Made by a program: the position numbers and the translations under genes. From positions 992,001 through 1,056,000 of the forward strand of contig NBAZ01000008.1 in assembly GCA_002794735.1 (NCBI GenBank): a stretch of DNA of 64,000 nt. Direction: 5' to 3'. Within the stretch, counting starts at the first letter, position 1. Each line of letters begins with the position of its first letter. Shown in pieces: positions 24,138 to 36,761 of the stretch. The notes beneath the pieces were generated by a model. That model was not told where the DNA came from and did no database searches. It was given only the letters and a program-made list of their open reading frames with translations. Origin of the DNA: Pyrrhoderma lamaoense. Lineage: Eukaryota > Basidiomycota > Agaricomycetes > Hymenochaetales > Hymenochaetaceae.

Positions 24138-25273
24138 ATGATCAAGCATACACAATTTTGGTTGGAAGATGGTTTTGTATCGATTTTCCATGAAAATGTG
24201 GCTTACTTATTGCCCTTATCACTTATCCTAAGACTGTCTCCACACTTTATCTCCCAATGCTGCGTCGTCGATTCGACTCAAGGATGTGGGTTATCCCTCG
24301 GGTCAGTTTTTGTACTACAAGGCCCTTCATATTCTTGTGGCGTTTTGTTCATTATTAAGTAGGGATGACGTCCTGCGGGTTTCTATCAAGAATAACCTAC
24401 AAATCCGAGGCGAAGAACTCGACGCTTTAGTGGCGCATATACTCCATGATATGTGAGTTGATTGTTAATCTCAACCTTCCAAGATCTCATAATCGTGGAA
24501 GAAAGCCATCTTGATGAAGAAGTAAGCTTCAAGCATATACTTCGGCTTTATATCATTACCAGCCCTACGAAATGCAATTTTGAACGGGTTCACGCAATTG
24601 CAACGAAACTCCTTCATAAGCGATATCTCAGCCATCCCTCAATCTCGACTTGAACGATTGGAAGCTGCTATATCGTGCGAAAACTGTAGCCAAAGAACTT
24701 GGAGACGAAAAGGTGTGTGTATCTGATTATGCGATATACTGAGTAAGGCTAACACATCTTCAGCTTGAAAAAACCTTGACGAAAGCTCTATATTACTCAT
24801 ACACCGTGCACGATGATATCGTGCTAGAAACGGAAGCGGTGGATGGTAATGACCCCAGTACTACTACTGAAGGGAAAAAGGAGTCAATAGATACCGTGAA
24901 TATTGTTCATGCTACCGATAACCACATATCAAAAACGGATGCCGCTATCACTGAACGTCTTATGTCTAATTTATCTGAACATTTCTCCCCCACACTCTTC
25001 CAACCCCCCGCTGCACTACATATGGAATGTACGGATGTTTATGCTACTCTATGGATGGAAAAGGCTGTCCAACCATCATTCATCGATAACGGGACAGCGA
25101 ATCCATTTTTCACCCTCAGGAGATTGATTGAGCTTGTTTGGAAGAGGGAGACGGATCCTGCCATGGGGGAAAGGTCCGAGCCATGCAAGGAATGTCAAGG
25201 ACACATGAGAAATACATGGGAAGCAGAGGCGTTGTCTATTTGGGAGATGATGGATTCTTGGCTAGATTTATAG
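24138..25273 (+). pseudogene. BTB/POZ-like protein gene, frame broken
   Basis: Resembles fungal BTB-type proteins of unknown partner. FWLEDGFVSIFHENVAYLLP looks like a BTB opening strand/helix. A second frame reads RLKDVGYPSGQFLYYKALHI and SRDDVLRVSIKNNLQIRGEE. After a 53-nt intron (24453-24505) come HLDEEVSFKHILRLYIITS and FERVHAIATKLLHKRYLSHP, then in another frame LNDWKLLYRAKTVAKELGDE. After a 51-nt intron (24713-24763) the long last exon ends WEMMDSWLDL. Two frame changes (near 24255 and near 24642) are not explained by introns. The second is a single missing base. It may be a living gene with sequence errors or a decaying one. A Cys pair (CKECQG) lies near the C-terminus. Confidence 0.5.
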
Positions 25274-25482
25274 GAAATTGATAGAACAGCTGTAACATTT
25301 GTACGTTTGTTAAGTCTAAATAGCTTGTGTCACGCTAAGAAATGAAATTTGTAATTCATGACTTCGAATGTGATGGGTAACGGCTACCTTCTAGCAGTGA
25401 TCTTTATAAGCCTCTGTTAGAACATTGTTCGTTCAAGAGGACTCATGCTTTGTTTGAAAGAAAAATAGATTAAAATATCTGA

Positions 25483-27433
25483 TCAACATAGGCTACTAGG
25501 CAGCACTCCACATGATAGATTGTACCTCCTTTTTGCGTCTTCATCTGCTTTATTCCTCTCTATGCCACGTTTTACTTCTTCATTCCAATCTGTACGACGC
25601 CAGACTACGATATAAAGACCGATTCCGACTATAAAAAGAGCAACAACTTGGCCTGACAGATTTTACCCTTTTCTCAGTAGTGTGGCTTCCTAACGTGAAA
25701 AGTCCTTACCTATCCATAACCCTTGTAACCCCATATTACCCTTGAACGCTAATGTTATTCCCATTGGAAGGGCAATAACATAATAGGCAACAATATTGAA
25801 AAATGCCCCGATATGCTGGCGTCCTAAAACTTATCTGAGCCCAAGATTCTGACCATATGTATGCATTATGTCTCGCACCTTGGCCACGTAGTACTCCGCC
25901 ACATGAACCTGCTAGCCATCTGCAACCTATTCACTTCTATCAGAATTTATCTGGTTTTATCGTATCTGAGGCTTACCTGGAATGAAGCTACTAGAGGCAT
26001 AATATCTGCAACGAGCCTCACAACCTTCTCGTCATCACTGAAGATGTAACCATATACATCCCTAGCAGCAAGCATGGTGATCATGACAACAAAACCAACC
26101 ATTACGCTCAACAATGCTGAAGCATGTCCTGCGTATTTTGCGCCTGAAGCTGAACGTGCCCCTATGAGATTTCCAACACGCGCCGATGCAGCTACCCCGA
26201 TACCAAATGGTAGAGTATTCAGTACTAGATACACTGTCAGAAAACTACATGTAGGTGTACATGGATAATTCACTCACTTTGATCAGTGGTCATGATGACG
26301 GATTGTGCCGCAAGTGAGTGTGAACCGAGTCTACCTGCTGCAAGAGCAACTATCTCGAATGCAGCCCTACGCAAACATGTCGACAGATGAAAGTAAGTGA
26401 CATATAACAACGTTTCTTACCATTCAGTTCCGACCATCAGAATACCTGGAAGTGCTAATGATAAAAATCTCCAAACACTCATCGGATCCAATGCTTCCTT
26501 TATGTGCCATCCTCCCCATGTAGCATTTGCTTTATGCTGAGGAGAAAACACTGTTAAGACAACCAAGATAATAAAGGCAATCCAGTAAGTGATCGAAAGT
26601 GCCAAAGGAGATCCAAGTAACAGAAGAGGGGTATGATGAACAAGTACAATATTAATTGCGAGATTAATGGGTGAAACAATCAACAAAGCTAGTGTGGAAA
26701 GGCGCATAATTCCTATTCACTAGTAAGTAACGTATAAAAAGCTGACTCTATTGTCACCGACCTTGACATTGTAAATATTTCTTAAGACTCTCAAAAGCTA
26801 TGTATCCGGGGCGCCGATGATTAGTATGCGGAGTATGTTTTGTACATTCTCGCTCAGCTTCTCCTCTTGGCCTAATAATAGAAGAACTGGCTTCACAAAC
26901 GCCCACAATATGCAAACCGGGATGAGGAGGACCCAAAGTACTAGAAGACATCTTTGAAAATGTATCGAGACATCAGAAGAACGTGCTCCGCCGGTGAATG
27001 ATTGTGACCCAAATGTATCCAGAGCAGTTGTACCTCCAAGAGCAATGCACCATCCTACATATCAAACTTCATTGTGGGATCAAAAGGACTTAATACATCA
27101 AAACCTCAAACTACTTGCCTGTGACAAAGGCTAACATATAGGAAAACGCAGCAGCAGATAATTCATCGGGTCCGAGGCGCCCTACTACAAGGACAGCAAC
27201 AGTTTGGATAGAGTTCTGTAAAATATACGACAAAACTACTGCAACATGTTTAATCCTTGACTCATTCTCTTGTTCTCATGCTGAACTGCCGTCTTACCTG
27301 GAATTGAGTCGACAAGAAGAGATGTAAATAGAGTTGTGCTGATAGCATTCTCTGCTACAGTATCTGGGTTCGTCAGCTCTTCCAAGTCGTCTTCAGTTCT
27401 ATGAACACGATGGAGTAGGGGATCTGTTTCCAT
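25483..27433 (-). CDS. MATE-family multidrug/toxin efflux transporter
   Basis: Twelve-helix H+/Na+-coupled drug or metabolite antiporter of the fungal MATE type. Start [20 protein letters not shown]. Exon joins read [20 protein letters not shown], then [19 protein letters not shown], then VNIL-type helices, [59 protein letters not shown] and [17 protein letters not shown]. Stop at 25483-25485 after a short basic tail. First introns: 27239-27297, 27055-27118 (GC-AG type), 26713-26761 (donor GTCGGT); several more follow. One single-base loss near 26806 separates ILIIGAP from [11 protein letters not shown], and that exon is one base short. Divergent from the agmatinase-like gene across about 800 bp. 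Confidence 0.9.
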
Positions 27434-28238
27434 GGAAGGCTGTGTTGGGTGGTAGGTGTGTCTTGGGGATATGGATTCAACTTTTCCATAAAGACACCTC
27501 ACCCCAGTTATCCGTTTTGCTGATAGCTAACTTAATTTGGAATTCTCTACCTTTACTAAAACGTTGATAACGGAATCAGACAGTTTTTCCGTGATACGGT
27601 TCACAAACTTATGCTACTATACTCTCTCGGACCGATACTTCATTGATAGCGAAAACGAGGCTAGTATTCTCTACAGCGCTCAATAACTTTTTTGACCAAC
27701 CGGTCTCGCTCTTTTGCCTCATGGTTGGCACTTCTCTCACGAAATATCTCATTAACTCACTCCTTTTGTCAGTCGCTCGCCATTTTGGCGTATTTAACGA
27801 GCAACGAGGCGAGAGTTCTCTGATGCTAAGTGAATCTTATCCTCATGTATGGGAGTTATTGAGGGTCTGCTGATAGATCGAATAGCTAATATTGGTGCTC
27901 TGGTTCACGGCATTGTACACAGAAGAATTGTTTTCACGGGGACTATGTCAAATGGCGGGATGGAATGAAAAATTTTCTGAGTTCTGAAAGCGAATAAGCA
28001 ACTGTCGGAATTGATAAGATATGCGATCCATATTATGCTATACAAGTTAGGCGGACGCACGATTATCCTACTTATCAATACTTTCACCATGTCGGAGACG
28101 AGACCCGAAAATGCCTTAGGAATGTAGGCCTCGAGGTATTCCTTCTCTGTAGCTCGTCAACCTTGTGATCTTTGTACAAACTGAATAAATTTGACTCTGA
28201 AGAGGATCTTCAATACTTGTAACACACTTCCCCCCATT
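27434..28238. other. Divergent intergenic, MATE / agmatinase-like
   Basis: About 800 bp containing both promoters. No conserved frame. Short open frames (27643-27873, 27905-28090) have no recognisable similarity. Confidence 0.5.
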
Positions 28239-29844
28239 ATGAGAATCTCAGCTATCAATCTCTTTTCTTTGTGTGCTATTATCACTGCTACAAGCGCTCA
28301 CAATGATGATGTCCATGATAACCAGGTTCCATTGAGCTATGTAAAATATCCTTATCAAGCTACATATGGTTCTAATGGAAAGGATACAGGTAAATCCCGA
28401 CCTATGGGCTCTGTTTACTCAAAAATCTAATTGCTAAGTACTTCTAAAGTGACTGCTGACTCTATCTTCTCTGGAATAACAACCTTCGCAAAGCTCCCAT
28501 GGATACAATGTCTTGGTTCTGGAAAGGACGTCCCCTTTGACATTGCATTCCTTGGTGCTCCATTTGATACCGGTACATCATACCGACCTGGCGCTCGTTT
28601 TGGTCCTGCCGGAATCCGAGCTGGCTCTAGGCGACTTACTCTGTATGGAGGGTACAATGTCCCCCTTGGAGTCAATGCATTTCAGATGAACTTGAGTATT
28701 GTTGACTGTGGAGACATCCCTGTGACTCCATACGATAATGCGTTTGCCATCAATCAGATTGAACAAGCCCATAAAACACTCCTACATCGTACACCTGCTT
28801 CTAAGCTTGGAGTTGATACGTTTACAGGAAAACAACTTACTAGTATTGCTAAAGATGGAAAGGAGCACCCGAGGATTATCACTCTCGGTGGAGATCATAC
28901 CATTGTTCTTCCCTTGCTTAGGTCGATCTACTCCGCTTATGGGGCTGTATCTGTCATCCATTTTGACTCTCATCTAGACACATGGAAACCTTCAGTATTT
29001 GGTGGAGCTCCAAGCGCGCAGGCTGAGATCAACCACGGAACATACTTCTACCATGCTAGTAAAGAAGGACTCATAGCTAATGGATCATCAATTGCAAGTG
29101 CTTTGTCTCCAAGTTTTCTTATTTTTCTTATTCCTTTCACTCTTACCCCATTTTCATACAGACCCTTTATCTCCTTTGTCATATACTTTTTAATTTGCTT
29201 TGAGGTGCTTTGATCCTAGTTAATTCGTATTTTCTAGCACGGCGCTATCCGGACGACGCTTTCTGGTCTGGCTGACTATGAAAACGACGATGCTTCCGGA
29301 TTTCAGCGCATCGAAGCTCGAGAGATTGATACTATTGGTTAGTGAACTATATACTTCGCGAATAAATTTATATCTGAAGTTCATATTTATCATAGGCGTC
29401 GATGGTATAATCAAGAAAATACGGGATACTGTCGGAGACAAGCCTGCTTATCTTTCTATCGATGTCTGTATCCCTTTACTTGCATTGAATCACCATATGT
29501 ATAAGCTGATACCTATAAACCAAATAAGATTGACTCCATTGACCCCGCCTTCGCACCAGCGACAGGTACCCCAGAAACCGGTGGCTGGACCACCCGCGAA
29601 CTCCGCTCAATCATACGCGGGCTGGACGGCCTGAAGATCATCTCTGCAGACATTGTAGAAGTAGCCCCGGCATATGATACAAACGCAGAACTCACCACAA
29701 TGGCAGCAGCAGATGTTAGTCTCGATTTCGTTCAAGAATGTACAGTTTCTGTGGTTCGCTGGCTAATGTGAAAATGCTTATATATAGGTTTTATTCGAAG
29801 TCTTGGGAGTGATGGCGAAGACTCCACTTGGAAAGACAGACTAA
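28239..29844 (+). CDS. Secreted agmatinase/arginase-family ureohydrolase
   Basis: Mn-dependent ureohydrolase, probably releasing urea from agmatine or another guanidino compound. Exons: 28239-28389, 28450-29093, 29238-29337, 29396-29463, 29529-29714, 29788-29844, giving 401 aa with exact frame. The N-terminus MRISAINLFSLCAIITATSA is a clear signal peptide, so the enzyme is probably secreted or vacuolar. Family motifs: FLGAPFDTGTSYRPGARFGP, the metal-binding GGDHTIVLP and HFDSHLDTW, then HGAIRTTLSG and SIDIDSIDPAFAPATGTPE, ending VLFEVLGVMAKTPLGKTD. All usual His/Asp ligands appear present. The second intron has a GC donor (GCAAGT). Substrate cannot be decided from sequence alone. Confidence 0.9.
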
Positions 29845-30314
29845 GGTAGAATCTAATGAATGTGCGATGTGTCAGCAAAGGATAAGTATTCAGTAGTTCG
29901 TTCTGATTAAGAGATAAAAATTAAAGTTCGTTTCCCCTTTCGTTTCTTACTTTTTAAATCGAAAAAAATTCGTTTTTCGTGTTTTTTTTTACTGTAAAAT
30001 AGTTGAAGCAATTTGATACACGTAATCTGCTCAGCTAAAGTTTTGATACCTGGATGAGGATATCATAGTGATTTTTGTTACTTGGTCCGAATCACATGGT
30101 CTACGGAAAACAAGTTGAACATGCTGTTCCAAAAAATGACTGATGCAACCAAAAAATTTCTAGCCAACATGGACCGTACTATAAATTATACCAATGCTCC
30201 ATCAAAACTTTTCAAACATGTGTAGTCTTCGATCACAATTCAAGAGACCGGCGGTCCTGTGGACGGTCAAGCTGCTTCGTGGAGATCCTTATATGAAAGT
30301 GGTAATTGAGATAC
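29845..30314. other. Convergent intergenic, no gene seen
   Basis: About 470 bp between the 3' ends of the agmatinase-like gene and TRM1, with A/T-rich runs near 29930-30000. No gene seen. Confidence 0.5.
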
Positions 30315-32628
30315 TCATGCTACACTGCCACTATCTTCTGCATTAATTTCCCGTTTCCGTTTCCCGGTGGCCCGTTTACCAGGTCCCCAATTTGGTGTCG
30401 GATTCATCTGGTATCTTACCAAAGAAACCTTTTTGGAGCTCAAGGCAGACGAGCTTGGGTGATAGTCGAAGTTGGCCTCGAACCTAGCAAAAAAATAGTG
30501 TGGTATTAGAAGATGAAAAGGGATTAGTTTTTGCATTTGACCGACCTTGTTGTTTTAGAGAGTAATTTATGAGATGGAGAGTTCTCTTTGATACTTTCTG
30601 GCTTTACGGGGTTTTCTTTTATCCAGTTTCGGAAGACGTCATGAATGTCTTGTCTCGTTGCTGTGGTCTTCAGTGATCCCGCTAAGGTATGAGACCGTGA
30701 TACGGAGAATCCAGCATGGAATAAAGCATTACTACACGATTTGAAAAACAAAGCACCGTTGGCACGATATGATCAGTTTCTGCGTCAAATGTTCCCAAAG
30801 TATAAGTCAGCCTACCAAGTTTCCTCTAGTGAAGGAGATACGCAGTGGAACATCCCAGCCACTCGCCCGGAGTGAAGTAGAATGGTGTATGCAACTCTTC
30901 CTTCGCAACAGTCAGCATACCTTTCATACGTGCCCACGTTCCATAGTTTGACATGTTTTCTTCAACGTGAGAAAGAACCTTCGAAGCAAACTCAGAATCG
31001 TGTATAGGTCCGTTCCACATAGGTCCTGATACCTGCAGAACGTGTCAACAAAGGATAGATAGGTTAAACATAAAAATTGATGCGGACATGAAGGCACTGT
31101 CACATTCCGGGCATTTGCCATCCACTGGAGGACCAGTCTGTTGTCTATACAGCAAGTTTGTCTGTCCAGTCTTATCAGAAACTTTTTCAACAACCTTCCC
31201 AAGGGTTGTTCGTAGGGGGCTTGGCACCCAGAGCAGATATAAAATGTTGAGTTCTGGCTGAAGGGTACAAATTTAAGACACTTCTGTTTAGGATAGTATG
31301 CAACAAGTGTAAGGTACTTACCTTGCAACCTTCTTGACACTGGCTGCACCACTGTGTACTCTGATAAAGAGCCGAACGTAGAAATCAATGGATAAGGATA
31401 GGAGGGGTTCAATGTAACGGCCATATCGAGCGGCTGAAGTTGAGATAGTGTGCAAGACTATTCGAAGGGCCTAAATCCCAGGTCTATTATAATACTCTAA
31501 GAAAAAACTGAGGAACATACAGCTTCATGACAGTACTCAGCCTTTACAGGTATGCCACCATAGTTGGCGTAGCTAGAGAGAGAGTTGAGCAAACACATCT
31601 TTAGTGGTATCTTCGTAGGAGTATTACGAACCATTTTTCAGGATAGTTATTTGTAGCGAGGACTTGCATATCCGTACAAGTAACACAGAGCAAGCCACCG
31701 TCGCTCACACACTGTACGGCGCCGTCGATGAATGGTGCCGCTGTTCCATAAGGGTCTAAATCGACACAATCTACACGATCCGAACGATGGGAGTACATTA
31801 AGGCACTTTACACATAAATGGAACCATTTTCTCTAGGTTAGCTTCTTGCAATCACATAGATCAGAAGAACATCGTACCAAGCATCCCCTTCGTTTATTCG
31901 TACTTTTGCTCCTGCAATTTTTTCCTTGACTTCTATATTCTCGCTCTTTTCTGTAGGAGGCGCAACCGCTTCTTGTAAGCTATTAAGCTCGACATTCCTC
32001 TTGATTGCTTCAACAGCCCCAGGAGATAAGTCATTGGCGATCACATATCTGACCAACGGGATCTCTTTGGCATATCGAATAGCTCGAAGTCCAGTTGCTG
32101 AAAGAGCCTCCAGAAGTGTGAAACGGTAGGGAGTATAAGGTACAGGCTAACAGAGAAGGAAACGGAGAGCATTGTCAGTACATACGTCCTCAGTCATCGG
32201 GAGCGAGGAGGTACTCAGTGACGTACTGCAGCAGTTACTTCGGGTTGATCTCTCATCTCAACGTCCCCACCTTCACTTCTCTTCTCCAAATCACTCTTTT
32301 CACCAGTTCTAAACTTCTTTCCTTTCCCTCTCCCTTTCTCCCCATTCTCATGCACCTTCTTCCATCGCTCCTCTTTGTTACGATTTAGCTCCTCACTCCA
32401 CACCCGTATGCAAGCAACACTCATATCCCTATTAAACTCCTGCACCGGATTTAGGAACGCTTCGTCCGTGGACGGTAACAATATTCGTGCGCTATTCTCT
32501 GTAAAGAGTGTATATCCATCAGGAATTTCCGGTATCGTCACAGCCGAGGCCGGAGTTGAGGTTAAGGGTTCAGATTCTAGCTTGGATGGTGATGCATCAG
32601 CAGTCGTAGTAGTAGGGCCGAGGCTCAT
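30315..32628 (-). CDS. TRM1: tRNA (guanine26-N2)-dimethyltransferase
   Basis: SAM-dependent enzyme that makes N2,N2-dimethylguanosine at position 26 of tRNAs, in nucleus and mitochondria. Blocks along the minus strand: [134 protein letters not shown] (zinc Cys), [20 protein letters not shown], and the C-terminal [20 protein letters not shown]. Last intron 30484-30545 has donor GTCGGT. At least two single-base losses: near 31198 (between PYEQP and [10 protein letters not shown]) and near 30866 (between FYFTP and [12 protein letters not shown]). Between them the protein is otherwise well conserved. Confidence 0.93.
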
Positions 32629-33087
32629 TTTTTGAAACTTGATAGTCGAGATGTTTTGTACACGAGAAGTTTGAAATGTATGATATACAAGGGCGATGCC
32701 CTGAGGATACGTGGACGTAGTAGGTTAAACGTGTTTATTTGCTGCCAGCTTAGGTATCATAGAAGTAGATTCGGCCCAGAAACACTTGCACTCGATTTAA
32801 GTACTTTGTACGGTCAAAGAGCGTTGTCAAAAAAACCGTGAATAAATCAATGATCGACGCCGAATACATTGAGTATAAATTGGAGTCACATGACCCAACT
32901 TTAGCAAATCTCGGATCCGTACCACCCGTGCCGAGCACAGGTCGTATCTTAGGCCTCTTTATAACTTTTGTTGTAAGGTAAGCAAAAAGGAATATATTGT
33001 TGCAGTACAAATGAGAAATGACAATCTATCAATACAGTGAAACGATTTGGGAACGGTGAGGCATCTATTTATCTATGATAATGAGCT
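32629..33087. other. Intergenic, no gene seen
   Basis: About 460 bp between the TRM1 start and the histone H2B stop. No histone H2A, often the divergent partner of H2B in fungi, is found here or on the other side. Confidence 0.5.
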
Positions 33088-33751
<664 letters not shown>

Positions 33752-34289
33752 AGTTATTTGTAATATAAACCACTATAGAAAAACGAGATGATGTAAAAAT
33801 TAGGCTTTGATCGATAATTAAGAAGGGTAAATGGTGATACTCACCGTATATAATATGTATAGAGTAGAAAACAAGCTAAAAGGCTAAATCCTTACGCAAG
33901 TGATGGAAGTTCGGAGGAAGGAACGTTGAGGAGTTGGTTCAGGTCTCTGTCGCGCTATATATTGGTAAATAGTGTCACGTGATTAGAGCCACAACGCGTC
34001 TCTTTTGTTGTATCCATACCAAGATTACTGCATATGGCAATACAGCCATCACCTAAGTCTAAGACATTGAGTCACAGTGATGCAGGGACATACTCTACAT
34101 TTTATTTGATTACAGAAACACGTTACAACAAAGAGTATCACAAGAAATAGTTTTTCACCTTTTTTCTTTCTATCTATTATCTCCAGCCATGAATACATTT
34201 TCGTGCTTTATCTCGACCTCTTCTTTTATCCGGCCACATTTCCTTGACGATTTCGCACATAAATAACCACTATCACCAACTACTACTTC
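33752..34289. other. Histone H2B promoter side, intergenic
   Basis: About 540 bp upstream of H2B and downstream of the Gfo/Idh/MocA gene. The H2B promoter must lie here. No clear histone box recognised by eye. Confidence 0.45.
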
Positions 34290-36114
34290 TCAGGCAGTGG
34301 GTTCAGAGGTTGTAGCATTTTGATCCTTCTTCTTGATCGATCGTTCACTAGCGCGACGGATTGCCCAGGTAAACTCATAAGTCTTACAGGCATCCTCATA
34401 CGAGCTAAGAATCAAACCGCTTTCATCATCGTATTCGATATCCTCAATGACATCGATCCAGTTCGAAACTTCGCTGAAGAATGGGTCGTCATCTGGGAAT
34501 CGGTGGGTTTCCTCATAATCATCTCCTGGACGACGTATGTATAAAATAGGTTGAACGTAAGGGTTGACGAGCCTGCCGAAAGGTGGTTTATTGAGTAAAA
34601 TCAAAGAATCCAAGCCTCATAATAACATACTTGAGAGAATAACCGTCGGCAAATACCTCTAATTCACAACTGTAGTTTGTTCCTTGGAGGGATACTGCGT
34701 GTGTCAAACTACCAACAGCGCCATTCTCATATTTCCTATTGATTGTTCAGAAAAACAGGTATTGTGCTTATTTGATAAAATATGGAACTGACCAAGTGGC
34801 TGAGGTGACACGTGGGATTCTGTTCTCGGGAGCGATCTTAGACTCATCGATAGACATTTTGGAGAGCTTTCCAGGAGTCTCATCCCACTCAAGCGAATGG
34901 GCAACGACAGAGTCGATATCGACATCACCACCAAAGTAGCGTGAAAGATCGCAGAAGTGTGTTCCTTGTTCTACAATAGGGCCACAGCTGACACATACAT
35001 GACGTCAGACGAGCTGATCTATATCATTTGAGAAATTTGATAGAATATTACCTTTTAGACTTGTCCCACCAGTCGGGTTTTGCAATCGCTTGATAAGCAC
35101 AAGCATAACGAGCAACAGTTGCCATTACAGTCAGATTGTTTTCTTCGATGATCTGCTTCATCATCTGGACTGCTTTCAGGTAGCGAAGCATGTATCTATG
35201 TAGAAGAAAAAGAAAATTCAATCTCATACTCTAAGAATATGTTTGTAATCACTTACCCGACAGAACAGATTACACCGCTATCACTGATACTTTTAGCGAC
35301 AGAGAATGCTTCATCGATCTCAGCATTCGGGTGCGTCGCAACAGGCTTCTCAATGAACATTGCTACACCAGGGAAGTTCTTCAAGATCTGCAGTTCAACA
35401 TCTCTTCCCGGTTTGGTACTTCCACGGAACATTGGCGGACTTCCGATCACGAATGCATTGATGCGTTCCTTGTCACTCATTCCTTTCACAAACTCATCAA
35501 GAGATTTGTAGATACGTGTATCCTTGTAGGCACTGACGACGAAAGAGTCGCATTTGGCCTTTAGGACTGACTGAGCGCGCTCAACAGCCGGATCAATCAA
35601 TGCAACGACCTTCAGCCGCGGGCCAAGTTTGCTATAAAACCCCGGTGTTAAGACTCTAAAATTGTAATTAGAGTTTGATACCTCACTGTTCAAAACGGAA
35701 AGAATGGTTCCATGGGCCTTCATCGGAACCTGAAAGAATATACATTTAATTGGGAACTCGATAGCTTCTGGACTTCGAATATGGAGCATTGTACATACCA
35801 AACATGATGTTTCCTGCCCCAATGAAAACTACATTGAAATTATCCGATCCACCGATATGGGTGATTCTTTTATTACCAAACCATGCATTATAGTAGACAT
35901 GTTAAGCAGCAGAGAAGAAGCAATAAGAGCGCATATAGTGAGTAATTATAACGGTCAGATCAGATGCTGGACGTTCAAGGATTACGGTACTCAACTTGTC
36001 CATACGGATAAGCCTCGATGGATCGATTGAGTTTTTACGCGAAGCAGCGCCAGACATCCTACGATCAGAGGGCCGGCGTTCTGAGGGACGACGAGACGAC
36101 ATTGGGGAAGGCAT
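34290..36114 (-). CDS. Gfo/Idh/MocA-family NAD(P)-dependent oxidoreductase
   Basis: Glucose-fructose-oxidoreductase-type enzyme, probably acting on a sugar or sugar-like substrate. The N-terminal tail MPSPMSSRRPSERRPSDRR is basic and disordered. The Rossmann segment reads FNVVFIGAGNIMFG, then SDEGPWNHSFRFE and LGPRLKVVALIDPAVERA. The Lys of the conserved FIEKPVATHP is the family catalytic/NAD-contact Lys. Then ICSVGYMLRYLKAVQMMKQI, KPDWWDKSKSCGPIVEQGTH, FCDLSRYFGG, SATWKYENGAVGSLTHAVSL, LVNPYVQPILYIRRPGDDYE, ILSSYEDACKTYEFTWAIRR. The first intron has no AG acceptor where frame and homology require one; the best fit is 35893-35985, ending AC. Substrate unknown. Confidence 0.85.
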
Positions 36115-36761
36115 GTTGCTTTTCTAGTAGTTTTTACTCAAGGAATTGAACCTCGAACACAATTTTAAGTACGAAGAAGAAATGATAAAAATTTAGAGGA
36201 TGAACAATATGTCGAGGACGTCAGAGATGAAGGGAGGTGATGGTTGAGAATGAAGATGGAGAGCTGTGGGGTGGGGACTCTGTGTTTTTTGAGAAATGAT
36301 GACTTGTGGAGGAGCTCAGGGAGACGCGCTTGCTCCTTCCGGAACTTCCATTTACGTTAAGGTATACTTTTATTATCATACAGCAGAGTAAGTCTCGACC
36401 CCGCGGCTTCAATAAATTCAATTGTTCAGAAGATATCTGAGGAAAAGCGACCGGGGTATATATATATTAACTGGTACAAGGAACGAGAGTGTACTATGCG
36501 ATTATCAGGATGAGAAACAAACAGATTGAAAGAATGTTAAGATGGGGGAAATCGATGATTGAGAAAACCTTGCAGAACGAGTCTTTGCGAGGGATCTTGA
36601 CGAGTACGTGTAATAATGGACGTGAAGTATGCGATTTGAGAGGGCGTGCGACAGCAGTAGTTGTAAAAGAGTTTATAAAAGAGAAAAAAAGAAGGGGGGA
36701 AGAAAGAGAAAAAGAATGAATAACGAAGAAATGTTAATTTCAGGCAGATTACCCCAGCCCA
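36115..36761. other. Intergenic, no gene seen
   Basis: About 650 bp with purine-rich stretches (36660-36720). Small plus-strand open frames here are Lys/Glu/Arg-rich by composition only and are not called. Confidence 0.5.
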
